Shown here piece after piece: positions 20,858 through 32,778 of a stretch of 64,000 bases of DNA (its first letter is position 1; each line of letters opens with the position of its first letter). Source of the DNA: Myrica gale (taxonomy: Eukaryota > Streptophyta > Magnoliopsida > Fagales > Myricaceae); assembly GCA_963930655.1 (NCBI GenBank), contig OZ005607.1, forward strand, positions 11,424,874 to 11,488,873. Direction: 5' to 3'. The translations under genes and the position numbers were made by a program. Under the pieces are notes generated by a model that was given only the letters and a program-made list of their open reading frames with translations, ran no database searches and was not told the DNA's origin.

Positions 20858-22373
20858 CAAAATCCTACTGTGCGGGTAAACAACGAAGTTCCAGTGTTTG
20901 AAAGATTGGAGTTCCATTGATCGTCCAGAAGCAAGTTTGCTTTATTCAAGATTCTTTGAAGTGAGAGAGAGATTCAGAGGTTCTAATTACACTGCTTGGT
21001 GCAGGTTTGAGTGAGTCATTCGAATGGCTTCCTTCGAGACTATGTGTTAGGATCTAACACTATGGAACAGGGTAGCCACTGAAGAATGCATTCTTCTTGA
21101 GCTGTGTTTCTTTTAAAAGTCTTTGATACTAGTAACGTGCACACTGGTGGCATCTAATTGTCTATCCCTATTGATAAAGAAGCTCTATGTATGCCTAATT
21201 CCATTGTTTAATTGCAAAGAATATCTTTGTAGGTTGGATCCCATCTTTTAATTGTCTCCACTCTAGATGTTGTCTACCGGTTTTGCAAAGTTATCCCAAA
21301 CTTGATCAAGTTTATTGGAGGGAATTGTTGAGTTATGACGCTTTGAATTTTGCACTGTTATAGGGCACAGTTCATCATTTTCTCAATCCTATTTGAATGA
21401 CTTCTTTTTGTTTTTATGTAAATTGCAGCAAATCTGCATTACATTTCCAGTTTTTGACTCCCTCCAATTTGCAATAAAGTTTATTTGCTTCACATATGTG
21501 CATTGCATCACTTAGTTAAAAATTATATACCTAATCTGGTTGTTATATTGGTGTTTATGTTACTCATCTTGTCGCAAACATGACATGTTTGTAAACTCTT
21601 TAATTGTGTGGATTTGCTTCTTGGGGAATGAAAGCAATATGGCTCTCATGTTATGAAGTATAACAATATGGATCTTTCTTCACTTCAATGACACACTGGT
21701 TCATATTGTAATTGTAAGACATTGTTAAGTTTAGATTTCCTTTTCGTTCTCAAGTTTAACAGATCAGTATTTCATCTTAAGCGCTTCCACCTACCACCAC
21801 ATTTCAGGAAGTAAAGTAGTATTGCTACCGAGACAGTCATCATCCCGGTGAGGCTAAAGATCGATTCTATCTATTCTGCGATTGGTTCTAGATACAAAAT
21901 TATGATTACTTACCAAGAAAACTTTGTATTTGCACATGGTGCCCTTTTCTCTTGCACGATTTCTACTCTACAAATCTGAACTCTTGCTTGATTTCTCTTT
22001 ACTCAACAGGTCCCAACTCTTGCTTGATTTTTTCTTCTCTTGATAACCGCTGAAAATAAAAATAGAAAGCGCATAATGAAGAAATGCGAAATCTGGAAAA
22101 GAAAACGATAAAAACAAGTGGATATACAAGCAATGTCCACCACAAACCCAAATACCCTCAGAATTATACTGTCAACAGAAACTTGAGTTCACTGTAGTCC
22201 AGCATCAAGAAAACATTGTGCGTAGCGTCTAGGTGTCCTCGGCGAAGAACATGTCAATCTTGACGACCTGGGGTTCACGAGTACAGAGCAACCACAACCA
22301 CCACTTTCAAATGGCAGACTCTTCAACGACAGAGATGAAGACCGTCTTCCAAGGCCATCCACGGTGTCCATAT
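20858..22373. other. Intergenic, no gene recognised
   Basis: About 1.5 kb without a convincing gene. The stretch 20880-21050 could be further retrotransposon leader sequence. The stretch 22150-22373 has a coding-like composition and is directly interrupted by the hAT insertion at 22382; I could not assign it. Confidence 0.4.
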
Positions 22374-22534
22374 AGATTAACCAGTGGCGGAGCCAGAATT
22401 AAAATACAAGGGTGGAGAACTTTAAAAAAGAAATGACAAAAAAAATTCATCATAATGCAAAAAATTATCTTAGAGTTACAATGTCGAAAATTAAGAACTA
22501 AAAGTATTAAAAATATTGGAATACATATATCGTA

Positions 22535-22942
22535 CTATGTACTGCGACTGATATGTGACAATTGGATCCTATGATTTTGCATCTTCTCAAAACACCACAA
22601 GCAATACGCATCATCCTTTGATACACTATATTTCAACCAATCAAAACCTTTAAACCATGCCTCCCTAAAACCCTTCATTTATTGTATGTATTGCTTCTTG
22701 GGAAAATCGTGGGCACGGGGTTGAAAATGACATTTGATCAAGTACTCCCTACGAACTTGATCTCTAATCCTAACACCATATTCTTCAATGAGTTTACGTA
22801 ACTCGGGGTTAGCAGTAATATCATCCGGACTAAACATTATGCGAGGTCTTTTTGAACTAATATCTGTTTCAGAATTAGTAGCCACATTAGGAGTATTAGA
22901 CAACTCAACGCTGCGTGACTTTCTTATCACAAACTTATCCAT
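22535..22942 (-). pseudogene. hAT transposase deletion derivative (N-terminus fused to C-terminus)
   Basis: The frame starts MDKFVIRKSRSVE and matches the first ~130 residues of the transposase at 15621. A TAA replaces a glutamate codon after FPKKQYIQ. Beyond it the same frame continues through SKDDAYCLWC and jumps straight to KMQNHRIQLSHISRST and the normal stop. The whole catalytic and dimerisation core has been removed by an internal deletion, as is usual for non-autonomous hAT copies. Confidence 0.88.
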
Positions 22943-23057
22943 TATCTAAAAAAAATAAAACAAAGTGAAGACTATCAATCAGTTGGTAATAATGCAATGA
23001 ACAAATACGTCGAATCATCCAAAGAAATGAAAGAGAATTGTCGAACCAGAACAAAAT

Positions 23058-25040
23058 TGTAATAGCCCGGACCGTCAAGACCTCAAGCTTTGTCTTATAG
23101 TAATGAACATCGCTATTAGATTGAGGTTACAACCAGTGGGAGGATCGTGAAAGCAACAAGATTCTAACAAAAATACAAGTAGAACCTTTTATTAATACTG
23201 AAGTATTACAAAAGAGAACCAACTTCTTAGAATGTCCATACTAAAAAGAAAACCACAGCAGCAGAAAAACTAAGAAACATAAAACCTATACTCCTTGCCA
23301 TCAGAATCACTTAAGTTTGCCGCACATGCTGACATAGTCATTCGAGTTTGAGTTAATCCATCTATGACCCCGGTCTTCCATCAGAACATTTATGTCACGT
23401 TTGACATAGACTTGAAAGGTCAGCTCCAAAGTACTAAAGTCATATTGAATTGCCTTGGTGAACTCACCTAGATAAACCTCAAACATCTGCTTAATGAATA
23501 TTTAACAAACAACGGTGAGTCCAAATGACTCAGTAAAGCCAGCGGTTAGTACACCAGAATAGCAAAAACATGAACAAAATATTGAAGAAAACCTGTTTCA
23601 ACAATAAAACCACAACAGAAGAAAAAGTAAATAAAAAGACTCAATTTTCTCAAAAATGATCTTTTCCTTTTTCCATTCTCAATCACCAATCACCACTCCT
23701 CTCACTCCCAGAGTGAATCACTGGGCCAGAGTGATGGGTTACAAGTAACCTCCATGTTTTGCGGCATTACTCCCAGAGTAGAATACGGTATCCTCATAGA
23801 GGATCTTTCTGCATACGACGGAGAGGACAGAATGTCACAAAAGTGAACGCATTCTCTTGTGCACAGTACTGTCACGTCTTCACAGTATTTGTTAAGCATG
23901 CATGTCTCATATCAACGCTCATACATCTCATTTATGATATGCAACACCTAAACCACACTCGAACATCAATATTCCTTTCCAACGTACAAGTTAAGTATGC
24001 ATGTCTCATATTAATGCTCATACATCTCATTTATGATATGAGACACCTTAACTCGTTTCCATCATCACAACATTATAAAACAATTCTTAGAGGAAAATGT
24101 TGTGAAGGCAAAAACAACACTTTGATTTCTTGGTTAAAACCCAGCTTAATCACCACGTAGAAAATACTAATTTTGACATAAAAAATGTTGAAATAAGAAG
24201 GAAAGACATATGTTCAAGCTTTGAAAAAAATCTTTGGGAAGAAGTTTTGAAAAGAAACGGATCAAAGTAGAAAAACACTTTGAAAATGAATCAAACTTTG
24301 ACAATGGTACTTTTCGAAAAGACAAGCTTGTTCTTCGTCAAGAACACGAAGAACATCAAGAAAAATAGGAAGAATAGAACAACGCTAATAACATCAAGAG
24401 ATATTTAGAATAAGAAATACAAGAGATTCACAATAATAATCTTGAAAACTTGAATCAAATCAAAGATAACCAACTAAACTTTACCTCTAATGAAGTTGAA
24501 TCTTCACTAATATTTTTCCTCGTCTTTCTCCAAATTCACTTCACTCTTTCTCTCAAGATTTAACTCACAAAAATTCAGATTGAATGGTGTACTCTTCAAA
24601 AGTCGAAATCCACCCCTATATATAGGAAAACACAGTCGGTTGCATTACGACACGTGTCTAGCCTAGCTAGGCTAGCTTTGGTGAGTCACTAGGCTATATT
24701 TCTCTCCTCTTGACACCTAGCAACCTACAGCAGCTGCATCGCAAGGCTTCAGTGATATCGTAACTCTTTCATAATACTTTCACTAAAGTAATCTTCATGT
24801 TTTGCAGCTCTTGATCCTTTCTATCTAATATCGCCACATGTTGCTCCTGATAGGTTAAGTTCTTTTCTTTGTGTAAAGATGTATACTCTATCACATGAGG
24901 AAGATCTGAAACATATTTCCTCAACATCGAGATGTGAAAAGTATCATGTACTCCTTCCAATTCTAAGGTAAGTCGAACTGATAAGCTGCTACTCCTACCT
25001 ATCGTAAAGGGTGGTGCCTGGCACATGTGTTGCTCTAAAA
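23058..25040 (-). mobile_element. Ty3/gypsy remnant: end of pol and 3' LTR-like region
   Basis: The minus-strand frame at 25026-24769 encodes the end of a gypsy integrase: LTLELEGVHDTFHISMLRKY, then ILDRKDQELQN and TLVKVL. Downstream on the minus strand is about 1.7 kb of non-coding sequence ending CA at 23058 (TGTAATAGCCCGG on the plus strand), with a TATA-like TATATATAGGGG near 24615, consistent with a 3' LTR. It also contains an imperfect direct repeat (ATCTCATTTATGATATG at 23926 and 24026). The rest of the element is missing. Confidence 0.75.
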
Positions 25041-25539
25041 CATGAACATGAAGAATAAATGTAAAAGTACAACCGAAACATACACATAATTATAGTACCA
25101 AACAGAAACATAAAACATTTCGATTCAAAAATATTAAATTTCGATATTCACATATTCACAATGAATCACAACTCAAAAATCAATTCAAACTCAATCTAAT
25201 TACATTGAAAAGGATAGTACACAAACTCAATCAAGTTTGGGTACGTCTCAATTCTCAGTCATATTCACATATTCACATAATCGCAATGGCATTACAATCA
25301 AATCCAATCTAATTACATTGCATTCAATTTCCAAATCCAAACCCAATTTAATTACATTGCATTCAATTTCCAAATCCAAACTCAATTTAATTACATTGCA
25401 TTCAATTGGCAGTACAATCAAATTAATTGAAAACGTTAGTACCAAAAAATCCTCAATTTCATAAAATGTCAAAATCCCTAAATCTGAAATATTTGCAGTG
25501 CATAAAAGTTAAAATTGTTTACCTGTGAGGCAGTGATTA

Positions 25540-25570
<31 letters not shown>
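25540..25570. repeat. GT/GA microsatellite
   Basis: A TG run (GTGTGTGTGTGTGTGAG) continues into GAGAGAGAGAGA. It lies in the leader of hAT copy 2. Confidence 0.9.
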
Positions 25571-26041
25571 AATGAGAAATTTCGAATTTAAAAATGAGAA
25601 ACCAGTGGTTATACCTGGAGGCTGGTGCGGCGGTGCGGCAGCTGAGCTGTGGGCAGTGGCCAACGAGCAACAGCAGCTCACAGACTCACATTTGAGAGTG
25701 AGAAGTGAGAAGTTGTGAGAGAGAGAAAGAGAGAGAGGAAGAGACGAATTCGAAGAGGTGGAATTTTTTCAAAACAGGCTGAAATGCACCATTTCACCAT
25801 GTTCTATTTAAAAAAAACATAGGGTGAAACGACATCGTTTTACTCTCTACTTATTAAAAAAATGACCTGGGCCTAATGGGGATCGGGCCGAGACGCAGAC
25901 TCAAAATTCTGGGTTTTGGGGCCATTGGGGGCCAGGGCAACTAATGAAAAAAAAAAAACACATGTTATTTTTTTTTTTTGCGGAGCAATGGGTGGTGGCT
26001 GCCTGGGTTCGCTGCCTCTTGCACCTGCCACTGAGATTAAC

Positions 26042-26278
26042 CATTGTTGACGGAGGAGAACGGGTGTCGAGGAAGGGAAACCACGACGTGTCAACGTTCT
26101 ACTACCAAATGTCGTGGAGGAAGACCTTCTCTGACAACTCTACCTATTTTTCGTTGCAAAGTCTACCGTATAGGGAGACCGCAATTATTGCAAATATAAC
26201 CAAGAACTTTCTAGGTGTTCGACCATGTAACTCCAACTTTGGCAAAGTAACCAGTTATATATAGGTAAGGAAGAAAAT
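26042..26278. other. hAT target flank, coding-like but unassigned
   Basis: A plus-strand frame continues to about 26264 with unbiased composition (for example WRKTFSDNSTY). It is contiguous with 22150-22373 once the hAT is removed. I could not assign a family. Confidence 0.3.
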
Positions 26279-26476
26279 TCGGACACTCATTCACTTTCAT
26301 CGAGTTCGAACGGACTTGGTACAGTATACACACGAGTTGAGTTCAATGTCACGACATTACCCAAGTCGTGCAACCTCCCAAGAATTTTTTTGCACCGGAG
26401 AGGATTCGAACTTGAGACCTCAGGGGGAGCACACCCTTAGGCCTTAGGTTTTACCACTCAAGCCAACCCCTTGGAA
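26279..26476 (-). mobile_element. tRNA-derived SINE
   Basis: On the minus strand the sequence starts GGGGTTGGCTTGAGTGGTAA, with TGGCTTGAGTGG fitting a Pol III A box, and about 50 bases later has GTTCGAATCC, a perfect B box. A non-tRNA body of about 120 bases follows, containing GGTAATGTCGTGACA. Structure and size fit plant Au-like SINEs. The edges are approximate because the flanking duplication is not clear. Confidence 0.8.
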
Positions 26477-27060
26477 TTCAGATACACAATTTTGTTTACT
26501 CTTGACATGGCAAAAAAAACATCTATTAAAATTTAAAATCATATTTTTTACCCCCAAACTTATGAGTCATTTATATTTTGTACCTAAATTACCACACTTC
26601 CAACTCCATGATAATGGCATAATAGACCGCTCGAGAGAGATAGTAAAGGAGGGAAAAGCGTTCGCGCGAGACCAAATTGTTTTCCTTCCGGTCTCTCTAT
26701 CCCGCATTTTCGACTGAAAAAAGGAGATGGAGTAAGGAATGTACATAAAAAAAACTGTCCCTAGACTTATAATTTCGAAAAGAAAACGGAAAAGACATAT
26801 GCATGTTCTACCCTAGATTGTAGAATTAACCACATATACTTTGTATACGGAACTATTAATTTTGAAATATGTTTATCTAAAATTCTTATAAATTTTGATG
26901 AGCATGTAGTCACGTGCGTATCTTAAAATTAATAGTTCAGAGTACAAACTTCTGCTCCTAAAAAAAATTTTTATCATAAATCTATTTGTATATTGAAAAT
27001 TATATTTTAATTTAAAACTTGAAACATTATTCTTTAAACAACCGATACATTTCCAATAGA
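26477..27060. other. Intergenic, AT-rich
   Basis: No gene or element recognised in this stretch. Confidence 0.5.
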
Positions 27061-27552
27061 TTTTGTGATATCTATGGGGAAAACGCAGCATTATTCCACT
27101 CTTAATTTTGTTTTTCAGTCAGATTACAAAGCCAGATGAGTAAAAATACTTAGGCCCAACATACACGCATTTTTTCCCATTTACCTCGAGCTGGGAGCCT
27201 GGGCCTTAGCTCCACGTGACACGAACCCACCAATGCCCAAACTCCACCAAACACCCTTAGAGGGGGAAGGCCTGCCCAAATTGTGTCTGGATGTGCTATC
27301 GATCTAAGCGTTACACACCCAGCAGCAGACCATGCTGCATTGCTGCTGCCTGCTGGCGTGTTCAGTTTTGGTTAAAGATTGCTGCAGGAAAAGGAGCTTT
27401 AATTAAGTTGCTCTGTGTATATGCAGCTAAACAACAAGCACTGCCTCAGCAGTCCCCAGTTTTTCATTTCTTTCCCGGTAGCTGTTGCTTTCCATATCCT
27501 TCTGCCCCTTGTTTCTTCGACTCTCTTTCTCTCTCGGAAACAAACCCCCCAA

Positions 27553-29087
27553 CAGTGGCGGAACCAGAATTAGAAGCGAACTATGGCGAACTTTTAAAGC
27601 GAAATGACTGAAATTTTTTTTCATACCTAATGCTAAAAACTGTCTTAGAATTATAATATAAAAAATTAAAGACTAAAATATTAAAAATATTGAAATACAC
27701 ATATCATACTATGTACTACGACTGAGAGGGTGCAATTGGATCCTGCGTTTCTGCATCTTCTGAAAATGTTGCAAAACGACTTCATTCTCTATAGTTTCAA
27801 AAATTTCCGGCTTGATGTATACTATCATGCAATCATTCATCCAGTCATCTCTCATCCTAATACGCAAATCAGTCTTGATAATCTTCATTGCACAGAACTT
27901 TCTCTCAACAGTTGCAGTCGCAACAAGTAAGACCAATGCCAACTCAAAAAGCTGATAAACTGCTTAGAAAAAAAAATAAGCTGATAAACTAGTGGATACA
28001 AAATATTCTCTCTGGTCTCAACCATCTTCACAGCAAGAACTCCAATATCTTGAAGCCCAGAAAAAAATCATGCAATCTAACATCTCTAATGTAAGTGTCA
28101 AGTTGATCTCTAAGAAACAACTTCTCAGTTGTTGAGAAATCTTCTCGATAAAACTCAGCAAGACGACATAACCTATCAAGATCAAATGTTGACAATGAGT
28201 CCCCTGGATCAAGACATGTTATGCAAAGAAGTAACTTCGTACTTGCTTCTGTGAAACGATCATTCATCTCTTGAGCAATTAAATCAATAACCTGGCAAAA
28301 CACTTCTACACGAAAATAATTCATACAAATTAATTTCACAAGACAAGATAATCATAAACTGAACAATTTCAAAATATAAGTATAAATTAATTCACAAAAA
28401 ATGCACTTAAATTCACAATTTCACCCAAAAAAATCATTCGGAAGTGGACATTGATCAGCCCTTCAAAATCAAAATGATCAAATCCAACATAATTTATAAT
28501 TTTATTACCTCTTAGGAGTGGAAAAGAGACAAAAGGTCTGTGGCACGGCGGACGGCAGTGGCTGCAAGGTAAGGCGGAGAAAATATGAGAATTGAGGCCT
28601 GAAGGATAGAGAGAATCAAATTTAGAGAAGTGAGAAGAAAGGAAAGAAAGGCTGAAAGCCATACCTGGGTGGGGCTGACACTTGAGAAAGAGGGAGAGAG
28701 GCACTACCACACTGGTACTAATACGCTAACGCCGCTATCGTGTGTTTGTGAGAGAGAAATCTGAGAGATAGACACTGATACTTGAGAGAGGCACGAATAG
28801 AATTATAGAAGGTTAAAAAAATTGAAATGGTGTGTTTTTGGCTTCAGCAGTGTGAGAGAAAATCTTAGAGAGAAGGCTGAGAGAAAAAAAAAACGGTGCA
28901 TGCAGGCCATGAAAAAACAACAAACATATGTAAAAATTTATTTTGGCTTAGGCCCTGGGCTCAACCATGGCGGGCCCAGGCCAATCTATTTATAAAAAAA
29001 ATATATATTTTTTCATGTAAAAATTTATTTTGGGCAGAGCCAACCATGGCAGTCGCCATGGTTCGCCATGGCTTGGTTCCGCCGCTG
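27553..29087 (-). mobile_element. hAT element copy 3, internally deleted
   Basis: The left end CAGTGGCGGAACC and right end GGTTCCGCCGCTG are near-perfect inverted repeats. Flanks are CCCCCCAA (27545-27552) and CCCCCCGG (29088-29095), an imperfect 8-bp target duplication; comparison with copy A confirms the insertion point. The element is in minus orientation and keeps the GC-rich leader (28880-29080) and the C-terminal part of the transposase, about 1.5 kb in all. Confidence 0.92.
27709..28339 (-). pseudogene. hAT transposase C-terminal fragment (copy 3)
   Basis: Minus-strand frames 28339-28028 (VEVFCQVIDLIAQEMNDRF, then LLLCITCLDPGDSLSTFD) and 27942-27709 (MKIIKTDLRIRMRDDWMND) match the C-terminal dimerisation domain of the 15621-17985 transposase. 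A frameshift separates them and everything N-terminal is deleted. Confidence 0.9.
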
Positions 29088-30346
29088 CCCCCCGGTTCAC
29101 CCATATAACTTAAGGTTGGGCAAATGTTCCGGTTCAAACTAGAAAATGCCGAAATTTCCGGTTTCGTTGTTAACTTAACCTGGACCTAACGAAAGACTCA
29201 GTCTTTCAAAAGTTCCTGCCCCCTCACCCCCTCTCCCTATCGTGAGTCCTGTCTCCACCCTCCCTGCCGCAGCTCCTTCGCTCCAGCCACCTCCGTTTGT
29301 GCTCATCTACTCTCTCCCTTTCTCTCTCGCCGTCACATTACCTTGGGGCCGATTCCGATTAGTCTCTCTCGAGGCTCGACTCCAATAGTCTCATTCTCTC
29401 TCACCAAGGTGACAAGGTCTATTTAGTATTTAAATGTTGTATTCTTTAGTGTTAAACTTCTTTAGGTTTTGTTAATTTTATTTGGTGTTGTGAAAATTTT
29501 GATTAGCAGATTCGATGATTGAAGATTTACAATACAATTTTAGGGTTGATTATTTGGGCACCAAAGTATGATTATTTTTGTCTAACCGAAGCTGCTATTG
29601 TTAAGCATGATGCATGATTACTGTGATTTGATATTTTTATTATTCGGGATAAGAGGTTCCGGGGGATAGCAACAAAAATTTGGTGATTTTTGAATAGTTT
29701 AAAATTTTTCTTTTAGCATCTATGTTGGTTGCTATCATTTGCAGAATTTATGTTGAACAACTTCATTTTTTTATTTATATTTTGATTTCTGTTGATCCAT
29801 GATGCTTGTTAGGTATAGGTTTTTTGTTGGACACTTCGTTCTCCATGGTGAAAGAATATGCATCTTCAAGTCATTGCAGAATTCTATAAGTTGTTGTCAT
29901 TGCAGAATTTAGGGATAAATGTCAAATTAGTCCCTGTAATATACGAGAAAATCGTTTTGGTCCCTGTAATAAGAAAACCATAAATTTAGTCCCTATAATA
30001 CCACTTTTGTTTCGTCGTTCATCCCTCCTTCCCACTCCGTTAGCTTATTTGACGGAACTATTCCACGTCGGCCCTTAAAGTCCCTGTATTAAGAAAACAA
30101 TGGTGTCTCGCACAGGAACAGAGATGGAGTCCTCGAACTCCTTTTTCATCGCTCTGCTTCAACAAATCCCACGTCTGTCCTTCCCTCCAAATCCCGCTCC
30201 ACAGTGACTTGCAGAGTTGAAGCCTGAGAAACAAGGAATGATCGATCTCCATTGGAGAGCAAAAGACTTAGACCAGAGGATCCCATTTTTCAGGCTCTAG
30301 TCCCCTGTTTGGTCATTGAAACCGACTTCGGGACAGCCCCACGCCT

Positions 30347-30753
30347 CAGCCAACCATTGCTTGATATAACATCAACCATTGCCTGAAGCAATCTACTTGC
30401 AGAAAGAAGCACCTCTCGCTGGTCTGTGCACTTGGGATTCTCAAACGAAAACCTTTGGTGATTAATCAACCTCCTAACAACCTCCTCCTCCCCAGGTCGT
30501 ATAGGAAGAAGTGCATACTCTGTAGCGGAAGCCAGAATCTCCAGAAGACCCTTCATCTTTGTCTTTGAAGTCAAAGAAGAGCTGAAACGCTCTATAGTAG
30601 CGTAACTGATGTAATAATAAGAAAGATGTAATGACACACTTACTGGCTTCCAAATCACTCAAAGTATTCTCTACAACCTCCGACAGGTAATCAGAAAGAT
30701 GTATGTGACTAACTCCCTGAAGCTTGTAATAGTTGGGATTTTGTGTAAGCCTC
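30347..30753 (-). pseudogene. Captured fragment of BRR2 (U5 snRNP 200-kDa helicase)
   Basis: On the minus strand the translation reads [20 protein letters not shown], then [10 protein letters not shown], then [40 protein letters not shown] and [20 protein letters not shown], then QREVLLSASRLLQAMVDVIS and SNGWL. These follow the order of the Sec63/helicase C-terminal region of the spliceosomal helicase BRR2. Pieces are missing after EASKCV and between ENPKCTD and QREV, and the first two blocks are in different frames. CTATTTACAG lies directly before the first exon block, a retained intron 3' splice site, so capture was from DNA. It cannot encode a helicase. Confidence 0.88.
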
Positions 30754-31184
30754 CTGTAAATAGAATACTTTGTGGATATGTGTCTGCGTATTACAAAAAA
30801 ATTTCCTGTTGTGTTTTTGCTGATGAAGTTCATAGATAAATGTCAGTGGGATATTTGGATGTTTATTTTGCTGCATAACACGAAACTTACAGAGGGCTCT
30901 CTAAAGTTACAATCGATGTGCAAGTGATTTTCAAGAATTGGCAACTTATGAAGCTGTTTGTTATTGGTTTAGCAGCTTACTGCAGTTGATCTTTTTGAAA
31001 CTTTTTGAATGAGGCTGAATGTGTTTCATGTTTTATTTATCTAGGAAAATTCCGATCACCAAAGTTTGAAATATATTATTGCTCTGTTTATTTATTTGTT
31101 TTCTCAACAAAACAGAGTTCAATCACTTGATATCTGAAGAGGTTCATGAAGGCCCTCATCTTAGAGAAGGCAGCACATAGGCAG

Positions 31185-31987
31185 CAGTGGCGGACCCAAG
31201 GGGGGTCAAGCCGGGGCGGCTGCCCCCCCTTGGTTTATATATATATATATATATAGGTGTATTATATACTGAGCTTCAACTTGTTTTTTTTTCCTTAGCT
31301 ACTGAGCTTCAACTTACACTGATTTGCTTGCTAATAAATAAACTTAAGCTCCTGTTAGGCCAGGCCCGGCCCACTGATTTGTCGTGTGTAGGATGACCAT
31401 TTCTTATAACTCTTGACGTGTGTAGCGAATTTCTTCGTTCTTATAAATCTGAACCACTGATTTGTCACTTAAATATATTCATTACATTAAAATATGCTAA
31501 ATGGATTATAAATGTTTGACAGTCGAGTAGAGATGAAATGTACCAAGTCACCAGGCTCAGCTCGAACAACTTTTGTTATTATATTTTGGAGAACTTATTT
31601 TAGTTTCAGATGTGAAATGACACATTGGGATCCGGGACTACATGTTTGATCACATAGCTTATAGAAACTGAAATAAAGAAACTGAAAAAACCGCAAATTA
31701 TTTAGAAAAAAAAAAAGAAACAGCTGCAAATTAATACTGAAAGGAAATCAGTTTGGTCACAAGCAATTTTCCCTCTTCCTCGAGATGTTATTACTCCTTA
31801 ATTTAATTGTCACCTCTCAATCTTAGTAAATAATATTGTACGTGTATTTCAATTTTTTTAATATTTTTAGTTCTTAATTTTTGATATTTTAACTCTAAGA
31901 CACTTTTTGAATTACATAGGAGATTTTTTTTATCATTTCGCCTTAAGAGTTTGCCCCTGCTCAAGTTGAGTCCTGGTTCCGCCACTG
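31185..31987 (+). mobile_element. Small non-autonomous hAT (copy 4), exact 8-bp TSD
   Basis: ATAGGCAG at 31177-31184 is repeated exactly at 31988-31995. Ends are CAGTGGCGGACCC and GGTTCCGCCACTG. The 803-bp element keeps the 3' end of the TTF-type hAT family, including the last transposase codons (about 31806-31830), but no other coding sequence. It sits inside the Mutator-like element and is the youngest layer of that branch of the stack. Confidence 0.95.
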
Positions 31988-32778
31988 ATAGGCAGTATAG
32001 TTTTGTCTTAAGTAATTCCGCGCATCTATGTTGTGCAGACTGTACCAGAAAGTTCTCTCAAGACTGATGCTTTTGGGATATTCGCCTTGGTCAAGGGATG
32101 CCATTTCTGCTGGTCGGTCTGCCATAGTTGGATTGTAATGAATTTGTTTCATTTTAAATTCGAGAATATCTTCCTTAATTTCTTCTTCTTAGACTAAAAA
32201 CTCTTGACTGACAAAATTCGGCTTATTTCGTAACTCTACAAAAGTCGGATTGGATTGGCCGTCGGTAACCCATTGATAGGGAAAGCTTGGCAGTTGCTCT
32301 TGCTTTGTGTTCTCGCATGAAGGTAAGGAAAAATATGTGATAGAAGGGGTTTTGGGCTGTGGAATTCAAAGAGAAGGGGTTGTGGCCCTTTTGGGCTGAC
32401 GTGGAATGAATTCTGTGAGTGACCTAACAGAATGCGGAGGAGGGACGAACGGCAAAACAAATAGAGTATCATAAGGACTAAATTTATGGTTTTCTTATCA
32501 CAGGGACCAAATCGATTTTCTCGTATATTACAGGGACCAATTTGGCATTTCTCCCAGAATTTATGTTGTGAAATTTGAATATGAAACATGTTGTTTATGA
32601 TGCTTAGATTCTTTAGGTTGTGAACATAGTTGTTTAGACTTTAGATTTAATTTTATTTTGTTGTTTATGCTTAGATATTTTAAGTTGTGAACATAGTTGT
32701 TAGATTGAGTCATTATACAATTAATTTTTGTTACTCAGTTACTCAAATGAACTAAAAATCAAATGTGTTTCATATCAA

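Larger units (their letters stand above)
22382..26033 (-). mobile_element. hAT element copy 2, internally deleted, exact 8-bp TSD
   Basis: AGATTAAC at 22374-22381 is repeated at 26034-26041. The left end is CAGTGGCGGAGCC and the right end ACCTGCCACTG. Orientation is minus: the transposase N-terminus lies near the left end and the GC-rich leader with CACCATTTCACC-type palindromes near the right. A gypsy retrotransposon fragment (23058-25040) has inserted into the leader/intron region. Confidence 0.95.
29912..32554. mobile_element. Mutator-like element (Pack-MULE) with 9-bp TSD and ~165-bp TIRs
   Basis: CAGAATTTA at 29903-29911 is repeated exactly at 32555-32563. The terminal inverted repeats run from 29912 to about 30077 and from about 32390 to 32554 and are highly similar: the left starts GGGATAAATGTCAAATTAGT and the right, inverted, GGAGAAATGCCAAATTGGTC. 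Nine-base TSDs with long TIRs are diagnostic of MULEs. No transposase is present. The interior carries fragments of the host BRR2 gene (30347-30753). A small hAT (31185-31987) inserted later; without it the element is about 1.83 kb. Confidence 0.93.

Noticed and set aside
22189..22371. Minus-strand 60-residue ORF broken by the hAT as a disrupted gene
   Set aside because: Joining the two sides after removal of the hAT does not give a recognisable or clearly longer protein, so I list the region as unassigned.
26390..26476. A tRNA gene on the minus strand
   Set aside because: A and B boxes are present but the cloverleaf stems do not close, and a non-tRNA body follows, so it is a SINE head.
30058..30346. 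A second captured gene downstream of the BRR2 blocks in the MULE
   Set aside because: The minus-strand frames here have no recognisable family and partly overlap the terminal inverted repeat. A capture is possible but not supported.
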